A DNA stretch of 64,000 nucleotides from Methylorubrum salsuginis (lineage in GTDB: Bacteria; Pseudomonadota; Alphaproteobacteria; Rhizobiales; Beijerinckiaceae), in NCBI RefSeq assembly GCF_900114375.1, contig NZ_FOSV01000006.1, forward strand, positions 85,679 through 149,678, read 5' to 3'. Each line of letters starts with the position of its first letter. The first letter of the stretch is position 1. Under the pieces are notes generated by a model, which ran no database searches, was not told where the DNA came from, and saw nothing but the letters and a program-made list of their open reading frames with translations. A program made the position numbers and the translations under genes. Positions 1 through 8,234 of this stretch are shown here, piece after piece.

Positions 1-95
1 GCGAAGAACATATCATGAACAATCGCAGGGCGGCTGCACAAGATTCGTGCATTCCCAGAAATGCGCGCCTGTCGCGTCCCGGCCCGGCTTGGCTT
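1..95. other. No gene seen at left edge
   Basis: I see no convincing gene, RNA or repeat in this stretch. The open frames that cross it lack a ribosome site and continue through the neighbouring repeat, so they look like chance open frames of GC-rich DNA. Confidence 0.5.
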
Positions 96-197
96 AGAGG
101 GTCGTCCTGGATGTCGGATCCGGGACGATCCTCTACATCACTCTGCCGCATCGGCTTTTTCAGAAAGCCGGTTCCCCCTTTCGGGACGATGCTCCAG
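96..197 (-). repeat. Composite palindromic repeat, copy 1
   Basis: This is the first of six copies of a dispersed element. It has two modules. Module 1 (148-194) reads, on the minus strand, GAGCATCGTCCCGAAAG and ends in a GATGC that pairs with the start. Module 2 (96-134) is a self-complementary 17-bp stem with a 5-base loop and two G-T wobbles. The orientation is opposite to the copies near 24 kb and 36 kb. Confidence 0.85.
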
Positions 198-244
198 ACC
201 GCGCGCAACCTTCTCTCGCTCGAAGCAGGATTCCTGGCCCGCCG

Positions 245-763
245 ATGATTTCCGGCCTGATCCACGTGGCTCGCCCCGCCGACACGGCGATCGAGAGCCT
301 CGCCGACACGCTGAGCGCCCTCGTCGCGGGCGTGGCGGCGGGGCTCGTGGGCGATGCCGTGATCGTGACCGCGGCGGCGAACGAGGCGTTGGAGACCATC
401 GCCGAGGGCAGCGGGGCAACCCTCGTGGTGCGCCCACCCGGCACCCATCCGTGGATCGCGGGCGCCAAGGTCGCCCGGCGGGAATGGCTGCTCTGCCTGG
501 AGCCGGGGGATATCCCGTCCGAGGGCTGGATCCGCAGCCTCGACCGCTTCGTCGGCACCGCCCGGCCCGACATGGCGCTCGGCCGGATGCGGCGTCCCCA
601 TGCCGGCCTGCCGGCTCGGCTGGCCGCCCGGGGCGAGGGCGTCGTGGGGGCGAGCCGCCCGCGGGCCGGCGACGTGGTGCGCCGCGACCGGCTCCTGGCG
701 GGCCTGCCCTTCGCCCCCCGCCTCAAGGTGCGGCTGCTGCCCGCCCGGCTGGAGCGGGCCTGA
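245..763 (+). CDS. Glycosyltransferase-like protein (short, GT-A fold guess)
   Basis: The 172-residue product has an Ala/Val-rich N-terminal half, then WLLCLEPGDIPSEGW near residues 80-94. That resembles the segment around the metal-binding acidic residue of family 2 glycosyltransferases. The C-terminus is Arg-rich. It is shorter than a normal GT2 enzyme (230-300 residues), so it may be a minimal or degenerate member. It stands alone and is bracketed by two repeat copies in the same orientation. The function is not certain; the assignment rests on one motif. Confidence 0.5.
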   Translation: MISGLIHVARPADTAIESLADTLSALVAGVAAGLVGDAVIVTAAANEALETIAEGSGATLVVRPPGTHPWIAGAKVARREWLLCLEPGDIPSEGWIRSLDRFVGTARPDMALGRMRRPHAGLPARLAARGEGVVGASRPRAGDVVRRDRLLAGLPFAPRLKVRLLPARLERA

Positions 764-860
764 GCGTTCTGAATATCGGATCCAGGACGATCTTCTCCAT
801 TCTTGTGCCGCATCGGCTTTTTTCCGAAAGCCGGTTCCCACCTTTCGGGCCGATGCTCTA
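764..860 (-). repeat. Composite palindromic repeat, copy 2
   Basis: Module 1 lies at 810-858 and a partly degenerate module 2 at 764-792. The minus-strand border TAGAGC of this copy supplies the TAG stop codon (858-860) of the small periplasmic protein gene that ends here. Confidence 0.85.
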
Positions 861-1214
861 CCGCTCGAACCGGGCTTGCAGTCCATGCCCATGCACACGC
901 GCCGAGAGCACGATCTTGGCGCCGGGCGGCAGCGGCGCCTTGAGCGCGCCGACGAACCGGTTCGGGGCGGCGCCCTTCAGCGCCACGGTCTCGGTCTTGC
1001 CGCCGGCCTGGATATAGGCCTTGCCGGTCAGGCCCGCCGTGGCGATCGGCTGACCGGCCTCCTCGCTGACGAAGAAGGTCAGGTCCGTGTCGGTGACGAC
1101 GAGTTCGACCGGATGATCCTCGGCCATGACGACCTGACCGCCATTCGGGCCGGCGGCGAAGGCCGGGCTTGAGAGCGTGAGAGCGAGGGTGAGCGCGGTG
1201 ACGGGGAAACGCAT
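858..1214 (-). CDS. Small periplasmic protein of the metal-efflux operon
   Basis: The 118-residue protein has a clear Sec signal peptide ending near AFA (residues 18-20). The mature part begins AAGPNGGQVV and ends in HGHGLQARFER, giving a few His residues that could bind metal. The gene is the last of a leftward operon, 34 bp after the RND pump gene. Such small proteins often accompany heavy-metal RND pumps, but I do not recognise a named family. A role in periplasmic metal handling is inferred from position. Its TAG stop falls inside a dispersed repeat. Confidence 0.7.
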   Translation of the reverse strand: MRFPVTALTLALTLSSPAFAAGPNGGQVVMAEDHPVELVVTDTDLTFFVSEEAGQPIATAGLTGKAYIQAGGKTETVALKGAAPNRFVGALKAPLPPGAKIVLSARVHGHGLQARFER

Positions 1215-1248
1215 GTGGATGTCCTTTCCTTCAAGGCGGTGAAAGCGT

Positions 1249-4200
1249 TCAGAACGCCCCGGCCGGGGCGCCCTCGGGATGGTCGGAGACCGGGCGCCGC
1301 GCCTGTTCGCGCAGCCGCTCCAGCGGGGCGCGGCCGAAGCTGAGGAACAGGAGGGGCGTCAGCACCGTGTCGAGCAGCGTCGCGCTGATCAGGCCGCCGA
1401 AGATCGTCACCGCCACGGGATGCAGAATCTCCTTGCCCGGCGCGTCGGCGCCGACGAGCAGCGGCACCAGGGCTACGCCGGCCGCGAGTGCCGTCATCAG
1501 CACGGGGGCGAGCCGCTCCAGGCTGCCGCGGATCACGAGATCCGGCCCGAAGGGCAGTCCCTCGTGGATCGCCAGATTGAGGATGTGGCTGACCTTGAGG
1601 ATGCCGTTGCGCGTCGCGATGCCGGTGAGCGTGATGAAGCCGATCATCGAGGCGACCGAGAGCGGCTGTCCTGCGATCCAGAGTGCGGCCACCGAGCCGA
1701 TCAGGGCCAGCGGGATGCTCCCCAAGATGATCAGCGTGAACGCCACCGAGCGGTAGCGGCTGTAGAGCAGGGCGAAGACGAGCCCGAGCGACAGCAGCGA
1801 GAGCAGGCCGATGGTCCGGCTCGCCTCCTCCTGTGCCTGGAACGCGCCTTCCAGGCGGGTCCCGTAGCCGTTGGGGAGCGCGGTCGCGGCGATTTCTTTT
1901 TGGATTGCGCTAACGATCACCCCCATGTCGGCGCCGCCGACCGTGTTGGCCTGGACGACGATGCGGCGGCGCGCATTCTCGCGAAGGATCTGGTTGGGCC
2001 CGTCGGTCTCGCGGATGTCGGCGATCTGGCGCGCCGGCACCCAGCCGGAGGGGGTCTCGACCAGGAGGTCGCCGAGGCGCTGGGTGGTCCGCATCGTATC
2101 GGGCAGGCGCATCACCACGTCGAAGCGGCGGGTGCCGTCGACCACGCGCGAGACGGTCTGCCCGTTCGAGAGCCGGCTCAACTGTTCGATGAGCGCGGCG
2201 GGCTGGACGCCGTAGAGGGCGGCGCGGGCATAGTCCACGCGGATTTCGAGCTGCGGGATCAGCACCTGCTTCTCGACCTGAAGGTCGGCAAGTCCGGGAA
2301 TTTTTTCCAGGCGCCGCCGCAAATCCTCGGCGAGGCTGCGCAGGGTATCGAGGTCGTCGCCGAAGATTTTCAAAGCGATCTCGGCGCGCACGCCCGAGAG
2401 CATGTGTTCCAGCCGGTGCGAGATCGGCTGGCCGACATTGACCGAGACCGGCAGCACCGCGAGCCGGTCGCGGATGTCGGCAATCAGTGCGGGCTTCGGG
2501 CGCGCCCCCGGCTTCAGGTCGATTTCGAGGTCCGAGGAGTGGACGCCTTCCGCGTGCTCGTCGAGTTCGGCCCGGCCGGTGCGGCGGCCGATCGACTTCA
2601 CGTCCGCCATTTCGAGGAGCAGGCGCTCGGCGACGCCGCCGATCCGGTCGCTCTCGGCCAGCGAGATGCCGGGGTTGAACGCCATGGTGACGGTGAACGA
2701 GCCCTCGTTGAACGGCGGCAGGAAGGCCCGCGGCAGGAAGGTTGCGGCGATTCCGGCCAGAGCCACCGCGAGGGCGGCGAGAACCATCACCGGGCGGGCG
2801 TGGCCGATGAGCCCCCGCAGCACGGCGGCGTTGAGGCGCTTGAGGGCGCGGATCAGGCCGCTCTCATGCTCCTCCAGGCGCTTGAGGCCGGGCAGGAGGT
2901 AGTAGGCCAGCACCGGCGTGAGCGTGATCGAAACGAGCAGGCTCGCCAGGATCGAGACGATGTAGGCTTGGCCCAAGGGCGCGAACAGCCGCCCCTCGAT
3001 GCCCGACAGGGCAAACAGCGGCACGAACACCAGCACGATCACCATGGTGGCGTAGACGATGCCCGAGCGCACCTCGTTCGAGGCCTCGACCACCACCGTG
3101 AAGACGCTCTTCGGAGAGCCCGCCCGCCGGTTCTCGCCGAGCCGGCGAAAGATGTTCTCCACGTCCACCACGGCGTCGTCGACGAGTTCGCCGATGGCGA
3201 TGGCGAGCCCCCCGAGCGTCATCGTGTTGATCGACAGCCCGGCGAGATGAAACACGATGGCGGTGGCCAGGATCGAGACGGGAATCGCGGCCAGCGAGAT
3301 CGCGGTGGTGCGCACGTTCAGGAGGAAGGCGAACAGAACCACGGCGACGACGACGACGGCCTCCATCAACACCGTCTCGACATTGCCGATCGAGGTCTCG
3401 ATGAAGTTGGCTTGGCGAAAGATCAGCCGGTCGGCGCGCACGCCCTTGAAGGCGCAGGCTTCGCCCGCCGCCTCGGTCCCGGTGGCGACCGGTGAGGCCT
3501 TGCCGCCGTCGCAGGCGTTGAGGCTCGCGGTGATGTCGGACAGCGCCGCCTCGACCTCGCGGGTGAGGCGCACCGTATCGACGCCGGGCTGCTTCTCCAC
3601 CGAGATCAGGACCGCGGGCGCGCCCATATAGCCGGCGTCCCCCCGCTTCACTTTCGGCGCGAAGGACACCTCCGCCACCTGCCGCAGGGAGATCGGCCGG
3701 CCGGCCACGGTCGCGACGACCATGTTGCGCAGGTCGTCGAGGTTCATGGTCCGGCCGAGGTTCCGGATCAGGTATTCGCGGGCATACTGGTCGGTGAAGC
3801 CGCCGCCGGTGTTGGTGCCGAACTGCGCGAGCGCCGCCTCGAGCTGGGCGTAGGTGACGCCGAGCGCCCGGAGCGCCGTCGGCTGGGGCGCGACGCGGAA
3901 CTGGCGCACCTCGCCGCCCATGGGGATCACCTGGGCGACGCCGGGAATCGAGAGCAGACGGGGCCGGATGGTGAAGTCGGCGAGTTCCCGCAGCTGCATC
4001 GGCGAGACCGAGCCGCCGCTCACCGCCGCCATCACGATCTGCCCCATGATCGAGGAGATCGGCCCCATCATCGGCGTGACGTCCTGGGGCAGTTGCGGGC
4101 GCACCATGGCGAGACGCTCGGCGACCTGCTGGCGGTTGCGGTAGATGTCGGTGCCCCAATCGAACTCGACATAGACAACGGAGAGGCCGACGCCCGAGAC

Positions 4201-4452
4201 CGAGCGGACCCGCGACACGCCGGGCAGGCCGTTCATCTGCGTCTCGAGGGGATAGGTGACGATCTGCTCGACCTCCTGGGGCGCGAGGCCCTCGGCCTCG
4301 GTCATGATCGTCACGGTCGGGCGGTTGAGGTCGGGGAAGACATCGACGGGCAGCCGGGTGACCGTGAAGGCGCCGTAGACGACGAGGACGGCCGCGAGCG
4401 CGAGTACGAGGACGCGGTTGCGGAGCGACTGCGAGACGAGGAGCGTGAACAT
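1249..4452 (-). CDS. Heavy-metal efflux RND pump (CzcA/CusA family)
   Basis: This is the inner-membrane proton-driven pump of a tripartite efflux system. Its 1067 residues are typical for the family, with the N-terminal membrane anchor, two large periplasmic loops and a TM4 block near residues 414-433. That block reads [15 protein letters not shown]. Asp425 and Glu432 match the proton-relay residues of CzcA, but the first Asp of the CzcA DFG motif is Ala419 here. So it is not a classical Co/Zn/Cd exporter, and the substrate is open. The start lies 12 bp after the adaptor gene, which makes them one operon. No outer-membrane factor gene is in the window. Confidence 0.92.
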   Translation of the reverse strand: MFTLLVSQSLRNRVLVLALAAVLVVYGAFTVTRLPVDVFPDLNRPTVTIMTEAEGLAPQEVEQIVTYPLETQMNGLPGVSRVRSVSGVGLSVVYVEFDWGTDIYRNRQQVAERLAMVRPQLPQDVTPMMGPISSIMGQIVMAAVSGGSVSPMQLRELADFTIRPRLLSIPGVAQVIPMGGEVRQFRVAPQPTALRALGVTYAQLEAALAQFGTNTGGGFTDQYAREYLIRNLGRTMNLDDLRNMVVATVAGRPISLRQVAEVSFAPKVKRGDAGYMGAPAVLISVEKQPGVDTVRLTREVEAALSDITASLNACDGGKASPVATGTEAAGEACAFKGVRADRLIFRQANFIETSIGNVETVLMEAVVVVAVVLFAFLLNVRTTAISLAAIPVSILATAIVFHLAGLSINTMTLGGLAIAIGELVDDAVVDVENIFRRLGENRRAGSPKSVFTVVVEASNEVRSGIVYATMVIVLVFVPLFALSGIEGRLFAPLGQAYIVSILASLLVSITLTPVLAYYLLPGLKRLEEHESGLIRALKRLNAAVLRGLIGHARPVMVLAALAVALAGIAATFLPRAFLPPFNEGSFTVTMAFNPGISLAESDRIGGVAERLLLEMADVKSIGRRTGRAELDEHAEGVHSSDLEIDLKPGARPKPALIADIRDRLAVLPVSVNVGQPISHRLEHMLSGVRAEIALKIFGDDLDTLRSLAEDLRRRLEKIPGLADLQVEKQVLIPQLEIRVDYARAALYGVQPAALIEQLSRLSNGQTVSRVVDGTRRFDVVMRLPDTMRTTQRLGDLLVETPSGWVPARQIADIRETDGPNQILRENARRRIVVQANTVGGADMGVIVSAIQKEIAATALPNGYGTRLEGAFQAQEEASRTIGLLSLLSLGLVFALLYSRYRSVAFTLIILGSIPLALIGSVAALWIAGQPLSVASMIGFITLTGIATRNGILKVSHILNLAIHEGLPFGPDLVIRGSLERLAPVLMTALAAGVALVPLLVGADAPGKEILHPVAVTIFGGLISATLLDTVLTPLLFLSFGRAPLERLREQARRPVSDHPEGAPAGAF

Positions 4453-4464
4453 GGGCGGCGCTCC

Positions 4465-6147
4465 TCAGCGGACCTGATTGAGGAGTTCGGCGCCCTGGGT
4501 GACGATGCGCTTGCCCTGGCCGACCCCCGACACCACCAGCACGCGGCCGGCATCGAGGGGCTCGACCCGGACCTCGCGGGGCTCGAACCGCTCCGGCGCG
4601 GTGTGCTCGTAGACGAGGCTTTGACCGTTGCCGCCACGGACCACGCTGGTGCGCGGCAGCGCCAGCCCGGTCTGTTGCGCGTCCAGAGCCGCCAGCACGG
4701 TGACGAACTGGCCGGTGCGCAGTTCCGGCGGAGCGCCCTCAATGGAAAAATGCATCGGCACCGCCTGGCTGCGATCGGCGAGCCCCGCGCCCATGAAGGT
4801 GAGGCGCAAGGTCCGGCCGTCGGCGAGCCGCGCGGTGGCGTCCTGGCCGGTGGCGAGCGCCTCGAAGCTCAGCGCCTCGACCCAGAGCCGGCTCGGCTCG
4901 ACGATCTGAAACACCTGCACGCCGGGGCTCGCCATCTGGCCGGCCACCGCGCTCGCCTCGGCGATGACGCCGTCGACCGGCGCGGTCAGGGCCTCCGGGT
5001 GCTGGCGGATGGCGTCGAGGGCGGCGCGGCGGTCGGTCAGACCTTTGAGCTCGGCGAGCGCGTCGTCGAGCTGAACCTGGGAGACCGCGCCGCCCGGCGC
5101 GAGCTTGCGGTAGCGCTCGACCCGGCGCTCGATGATGGCGATCTGCTGGTCGAGCTCGCCCTGGCGCTGGCGCATGTCGGACACGTCCACCGCCTGGACC
5201 GGGGGCGTGACGGTGGCGAGCACCTCGCCCTTCTTCACCCGCGTGCCGAGCCGCGGGAAGCGGCCAGATTCCGGTGGCGCCAGCCGGCCGCCGACGGAGG
5301 ACTGGACCACGCCGCTGGCATTCGGATCGGGGATGATCCGCCCCGGCAGCTCGACGGTGCGGCTCAGCCTGTCGGAGGCGGTGACCACGGTGCGCAAGGC
5401 CAGCACCCGCTGCGTGGGCTTGGGCACGAAGATCGCCCCGTCCGGCAGACGGCGGGCCAGGTCCTGGCCGCTGGGGGCGGCGAGCGGCGTGCCGTCCTCG
5501 TGGCCCTCATGGGCGAAGGCCTTCGGCGCGAAGGCAAGCGCCAACACGAGCACGAAGAGGGCCGCGATCGGCGCCCGGCGGCGCCCGCGCATCAGCAGGG
5601 TGACGACGACGCCCAGCAGAAACCCCGCGCCGCCGACCGCGAAGGGCAGCGGGTCGGCCTCCTCGATGTGGCGGCGGAAATCGTGGGCGACGGCGAGGCT
5701 TTTGGTCCAGGCATCGTCGGAAGCGGGGGGCGGGGGCGGTTCGGAGATCGTGAGGGAGACCGGGAAGAGGTCGGTGGTGCCGTCTTTCGTCACCGTGAAC
5801 AGCACCTCGTATTCGCCGGCATGGGTGCTCCAATGGGCGGGCAGGCCGTAGCTGCCGTCCGGTATCGCCTCCGCCTGCGCCGTGCCCTCGGGCGTCTCGG
5901 CGGTGATCGCGGCGTCGGTGACCGGCTCGTTGGTGCCGGCCCGGTCGAGATAGAGGCTGAGGCGCCCGTTGCGGGCGACCGCCACGAGTTCGAGCGTCTC
6001 GCTGCTCGACGCGCCGCGGGGGGCGCTGACGGCGGCGGCGGGCGGTTCGGAGCCGTGATCGTGGCCCTCGTGGGCCGCGGCCGGTGCGGCCCAGAGGGCG
6101 AGCGCCAGCACGGCCGCGCGCAGGGCCGGAACGCGTGAAAGGGGCAT
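4465..6147 (-). CDS. RND efflux periplasmic adaptor with N-terminal FixH-like module
   Basis: This is the membrane-fusion subunit that links the RND pump to an outer-membrane channel. The order of parts is unusual. There is a signal peptide (1-25), HEGHDHG (26-32), a beta-rich FixH-like periplasmic domain (about 50-135), and two membrane spans (about 168-186 and 193-209). A second HEGH motif follows (213-219), then the HlyD-type barrel-sandwich, coiled-coil and beta-barrel regions to residue 560. The second His motif directly after a hydrophobic span looks like the mature start of an ordinary CzcB, so the gene may be a fusion of two secreted proteins. It is first in the operon, and its His clusters fit metal binding. 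Confidence 0.85.
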   Translation of the reverse strand: MPLSRVPALRAAVLALALWAAPAAAHEGHDHGSEPPAAAVSAPRGASSSETLELVAVARNGRLSLYLDRAGTNEPVTDAAITAETPEGTAQAEAIPDGSYGLPAHWSTHAGEYEVLFTVTKDGTTDLFPVSLTISEPPPPPASDDAWTKSLAVAHDFRRHIEEADPLPFAVGGAGFLLGVVVTLLMRGRRRAPIAALFVLVLALAFAPKAFAHEGHEDGTPLAAPSGQDLARRLPDGAIFVPKPTQRVLALRTVVTASDRLSRTVELPGRIIPDPNASGVVQSSVGGRLAPPESGRFPRLGTRVKKGEVLATVTPPVQAVDVSDMRQRQGELDQQIAIIERRVERYRKLAPGGAVSQVQLDDALAELKGLTDRRAALDAIRQHPEALTAPVDGVIAEASAVAGQMASPGVQVFQIVEPSRLWVEALSFEALATGQDATARLADGRTLRLTFMGAGLADRSQAVPMHFSIEGAPPELRTGQFVTVLAALDAQQTGLALPRTSVVRGGNGQSLVYEHTAPERFEPREVRVEPLDAGRVLVVSGVGQGKRIVTQGAELLNQVR

Positions 6148-6234
6148 GGGGAATCGATCCTTCGCGAGCAGGGACGCGCGCAGCGGCTTGGGTTCAGGCC
6201 GCCGCGTCGGGCGCGCGCCAGGGGCGCGCCGGCC

Positions 6235-6627
6235 TCAGGCGAAGGATCGGGGGGGTTCGGGGAGCGCTTCGGAGACGACGCTGGCGAAGGACGCGTCGCG
6301 GGGACGGCGGAAGGCGGCTTCAGCGTTCCAGCGGAGCGCCACGGTCACGTCGGCGACGCCGACGAAGGGAATGTGGAACGGGCAATGCAGCCCACAGCAC
6401 TGGCCGGAATGAGGGTCGCCCGCCGGCACGGAGGCGTCGGCGGCCTCGGTGACGGGGGCAGCATGGGCGTGCGCGTGATGGGCATGCGTGTGATGGACAG
6501 ACCCTTGGACGTGCTCCGCGAGCCCGTGCGCACGGGCATGCGCCGGGGCGGCGATCGTCAGCGCGAGCAGGGCCGCGACCTGCAGGATCACGGCGAGCAC
6601 ATGCCGGAAGGGGCGGTGAGCACGCAT
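6235..6627 (-). CDS. His-rich small exported protein
   Basis: The 130-residue protein has an N-terminal hydrophobic signal/anchor (about 10-30). A His-rich run follows, with repeated HAH and HTH units near residues 45-56, and then GQCCGLHCPFHIP near 85-98. Cys/His content of this kind occurs in small proteins near copper, zinc and cobalt efflux genes. A GTG codon lies directly before the ATG chosen here; the AAGGGG site fits the ATG better. It lies 87 bp upstream of the adaptor gene on the same strand and may be first in that operon. I do not know a named function. Confidence 0.65.
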   Translation of the reverse strand: MRAHRPFRHVLAVILQVAALLALTIAAPAHARAHGLAEHVQGSVHHTHAHHAHAHAAPVTEAADASVPAGDPHSGQCCGLHCPFHIPFVGVADVTVALRWNAEAAFRRPRDASFASVVSEALPEPPRSFA

Positions 6628-6668
6628 CACGCCCCTTCCCTAGCACGACCGGGGCGCAGCGGGAACGC

Positions 6669-7025
6669 TCAGTCCTTCTTGGCCGGCTTGATCTTGAGCT
6701 GGTCGATCGCCCAGAGCCAGCGCCCGTCGGGCTGGCGGCGGGCCGCCTCGACCGAGAACGATCCGTTCGGCAGCCGGGCGAAGGTGAGGCCGAGATCGCC
6801 GTTCGTGATCGCCGGCAGGGTTTCGGGTTCGGGGAAGTCGGACTTGCGGGCCAGAAGGTCCGTGTAGAAGCGGCGGATCGCGTCGTGGCCGGTGGCCACC
6901 ACCTCGCCCGCCGCCAGCACGGCCTGCGGCTCGTAGAGCGCCACCAGCCCCTCGACATCGCCGGCATTGGCCCGCGCGTGGAACAGCCGGGCGAGGTCGC
7001 CCGGTTCCCTGGCCGTCTCGCTCAT
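6669..7025 (-). CDS. SnoaL/NTF2-like protein (DUF4440/ketosteroid isomerase-like)
   Basis: The 118-residue product has the usual layout of the NTF2-like fold. An N-terminal helix (ARLFHARANAGDVEG) is followed by LVALYEPQAVL, a GHDAIRRFY helix and a C-terminal beta sheet ending in WLWAIDQLKI. Such proteins are small isomerases, hydrolases or binding domains, and the sequence gives no substrate. A strong GGAGGAAAA site sits 5-6 bases before the ATG. It is 37 bp downstream of the OsmC-like gene on the same strand, so the two are probably cotranscribed. Confidence 0.8.
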   Translation of the reverse strand: MSETAREPGDLARLFHARANAGDVEGLVALYEPQAVLAAGEVVATGHDAIRRFYTDLLARKSDFPEPETLPAITNGDLGLTFARLPNGSFSVEAARRQPDGRWLWAIDQLKIKPAKKD

Positions 7026-7062
7026 CGCTTTTTCCTCCCTCCGAAACCGCTCAGACCGGCGG

Positions 7063-7506
7063 TTATTTCAGGCGCGTGCCCTGCCCGTCCTGAACCGAGA
7101 CCGAGACCGGGATGCCGGCCTTCACGCTCTCGGAGACGGTGCAGAACCGCTCGAACTGCTCCAGCACCCGGTCGATCCGGTCCATCGACGCCGCCTCGGC
7201 GCCGAGCGCGATGGCGACGTCGATCCCCTCCAGGCGCAGGCGTCCCTCCGCGTTGCGGGCAAGCCGCCCGCTCGCCTGCGCGCTCACGCCGCCGCCCTCC
7301 TGATGGAATTTGCCGAGCGCGAAGACGAGGCTGGCGCACAGGCAGTTGCTCACCGCCGCAATCAGCACCTGCTCCGGGGACGGCCCGACCCCGTCGCCGA
7401 TCGGCACCGGCTCGTCGGTCAGCAGGCTCTCGAAGGCGGGGCCGAACTCGACCCGGAAGGCGAACCGCTCGACCTGCCGGATGCTGATGCTGGGTCGTGC
7501 CGACAT
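7063..7506 (-). CDS. OsmC/Ohr-family protein
   Basis: The 147-residue protein belongs to the OsmC-like family, which reduces organic hydroperoxides with a Cys pair. Cys55/Cys57 lie in the central helix (SNCLCASL) and Cys122 in FCTVSESV, matching the CPVS region of the family. The start was placed at MSARPS because GAGGAG precedes it; an upstream in-frame extension would cross the divergent promoter. It is divergent from the PAS gene and probably in an operon with the SnoaL-like gene. A YhfA-like member of unknown substrate is also possible. Confidence 0.85.
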   Translation of the reverse strand: MSARPSISIRQVERFAFRVEFGPAFESLLTDEPVPIGDGVGPSPEQVLIAAVSNCLCASLVFALGKFHQEGGGVSAQASGRLARNAEGRLRLEGIDVAIALGAEAASMDRIDRVLEQFERFCTVSESVKAGIPVSVSVQDGQGTRLK

Positions 7507-7575
7507 CGCCGCTCCTCGTTCCCTCGCGGTCTCAACCCGGCGGCGGCGCCCTTGTTGCCGGACGCCAGGCCGAAC

Positions 7576-7607
7576 TTGACCCGCTTTCCGTATTTGGTAT
7601 ACCAGAT
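7576..7607 (+). promoter_or_regulatory. Promoter and palindrome of the PAS-frc unit (oxalate motif site 1)
   Basis: A candidate -35 TTGACC (7576-7581), a 16-bp spacer and a -10 TATACC (7598-7603) are visible. The -10 is embedded in the perfect palindrome TGGTATACCA (7595-7604), extended to TTTGGTATACCAGAT. The same core recurs before oxc and, in altered form, at both carrier genes, so it may be an operator as well as a -10 element. It lies 70 bp before the PAS gene. Confidence 0.6.
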
Positions 7608-7676
7608 GCCAACGAGACGCCAACGGAGGGGCCCGCCTCCTCCGGGCAGACCCTGACAGGCAAGGAGCGCGAGGCC

Positions 7677-8138
7677 ATGGCCGCGGCGACATCCCCGTCA
7701 CAGGCCGTCGACGTCTCGGGGCTGATCGAAGCCCTGGGCGATGCGGTGGTGATCTCCGACCCGGACGGCCGGATCGTCACGTGGAATCCGGCCGCCGAGC
7801 GGATCTTCGGTTTCAGCGAAGCCGAGGCGATGGGTGAGACCCTCGATCTCATCACCCCGGAGCGCCATCGGCGGCGCCACTGGGACGGCTACGCCAAGAC
7901 GATGCGCACCGGGCAGACCCGCTACGGGACCACGCTGCTCAAGGTGCCGGCCCTGCACAAGGACGGGCACAGCCTGTCCATCGCCTTCACCGTCTCGCTC
8001 CTGCACGGGGCCGACGGGGAGGTCAGCGGAATCGCCGCGGTCATCCGCGACGAGACCGAGCGCTTCGAAGAGGAACGCCGCCTGCGCCGCCGGATGGCGG
8101 AGCTGGAGGACGCGCTCGGCACCCTCGTGCTCGCCTGA
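7677..8138 (+). CDS. Stand-alone PAS sensor protein upstream of frc
   Basis: The 153-residue protein is almost entirely one PAS domain (about 12-130). It shows DAVVISDPDGRIVTWNPAAE and the usual IFGFSEAEAMG signature, then RDETERFEEERRLRRRM at the end of the PAC region and a short coiled-coil tail. There is no kinase, cyclase or DNA-binding output. The AAGGAG site at about 7661 supports the ATG at 7677. It lies 96 bp upstream of frc on the same strand, with no terminator seen between, so it is probably cotranscribed. Its partner and ligand are unknown. Confidence 0.85.
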   Translation: MAAATSPSQAVDVSGLIEALGDAVVISDPDGRIVTWNPAAERIFGFSEAEAMGETLDLITPERHRRRHWDGYAKTMRTGQTRYGTTLLKVPALHKDGHSLSIAFTVSLLHGADGEVSGIAAVIRDETERFEEERRLRRRMAELEDALGTLVLA

Positions 8139-8234
8139 GATCTCAGGCGGGCGACACGTCAGAACAAGAACACGACCTTTCGTTTCAAGACTTCACTTCA
8201 TCTTCAACGAAGTCGACATAGGGAGAACACCAGC

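Noticed and set aside
1279..3495. A 738-codon open frame on the plus strand across the RND pump gene
   Set aside because: It is antisense to a clear CzcA-family gene, is rich in Arg, His, Asp and Gly, has no motif, and is the usual third-position shadow of a GC-rich gene.
4093..6138. A 681-codon open frame on the plus strand opposite the adaptor gene
   Set aside because: Same composition and no family features; the minus-strand adaptor explains the region.
7591..7607. Reading TGGTATACCA purely as a transposon end or attachment site
   Set aside because: The copies sit at promoters with proper -35 spacing and are not flanked by mobile genes or target duplications.
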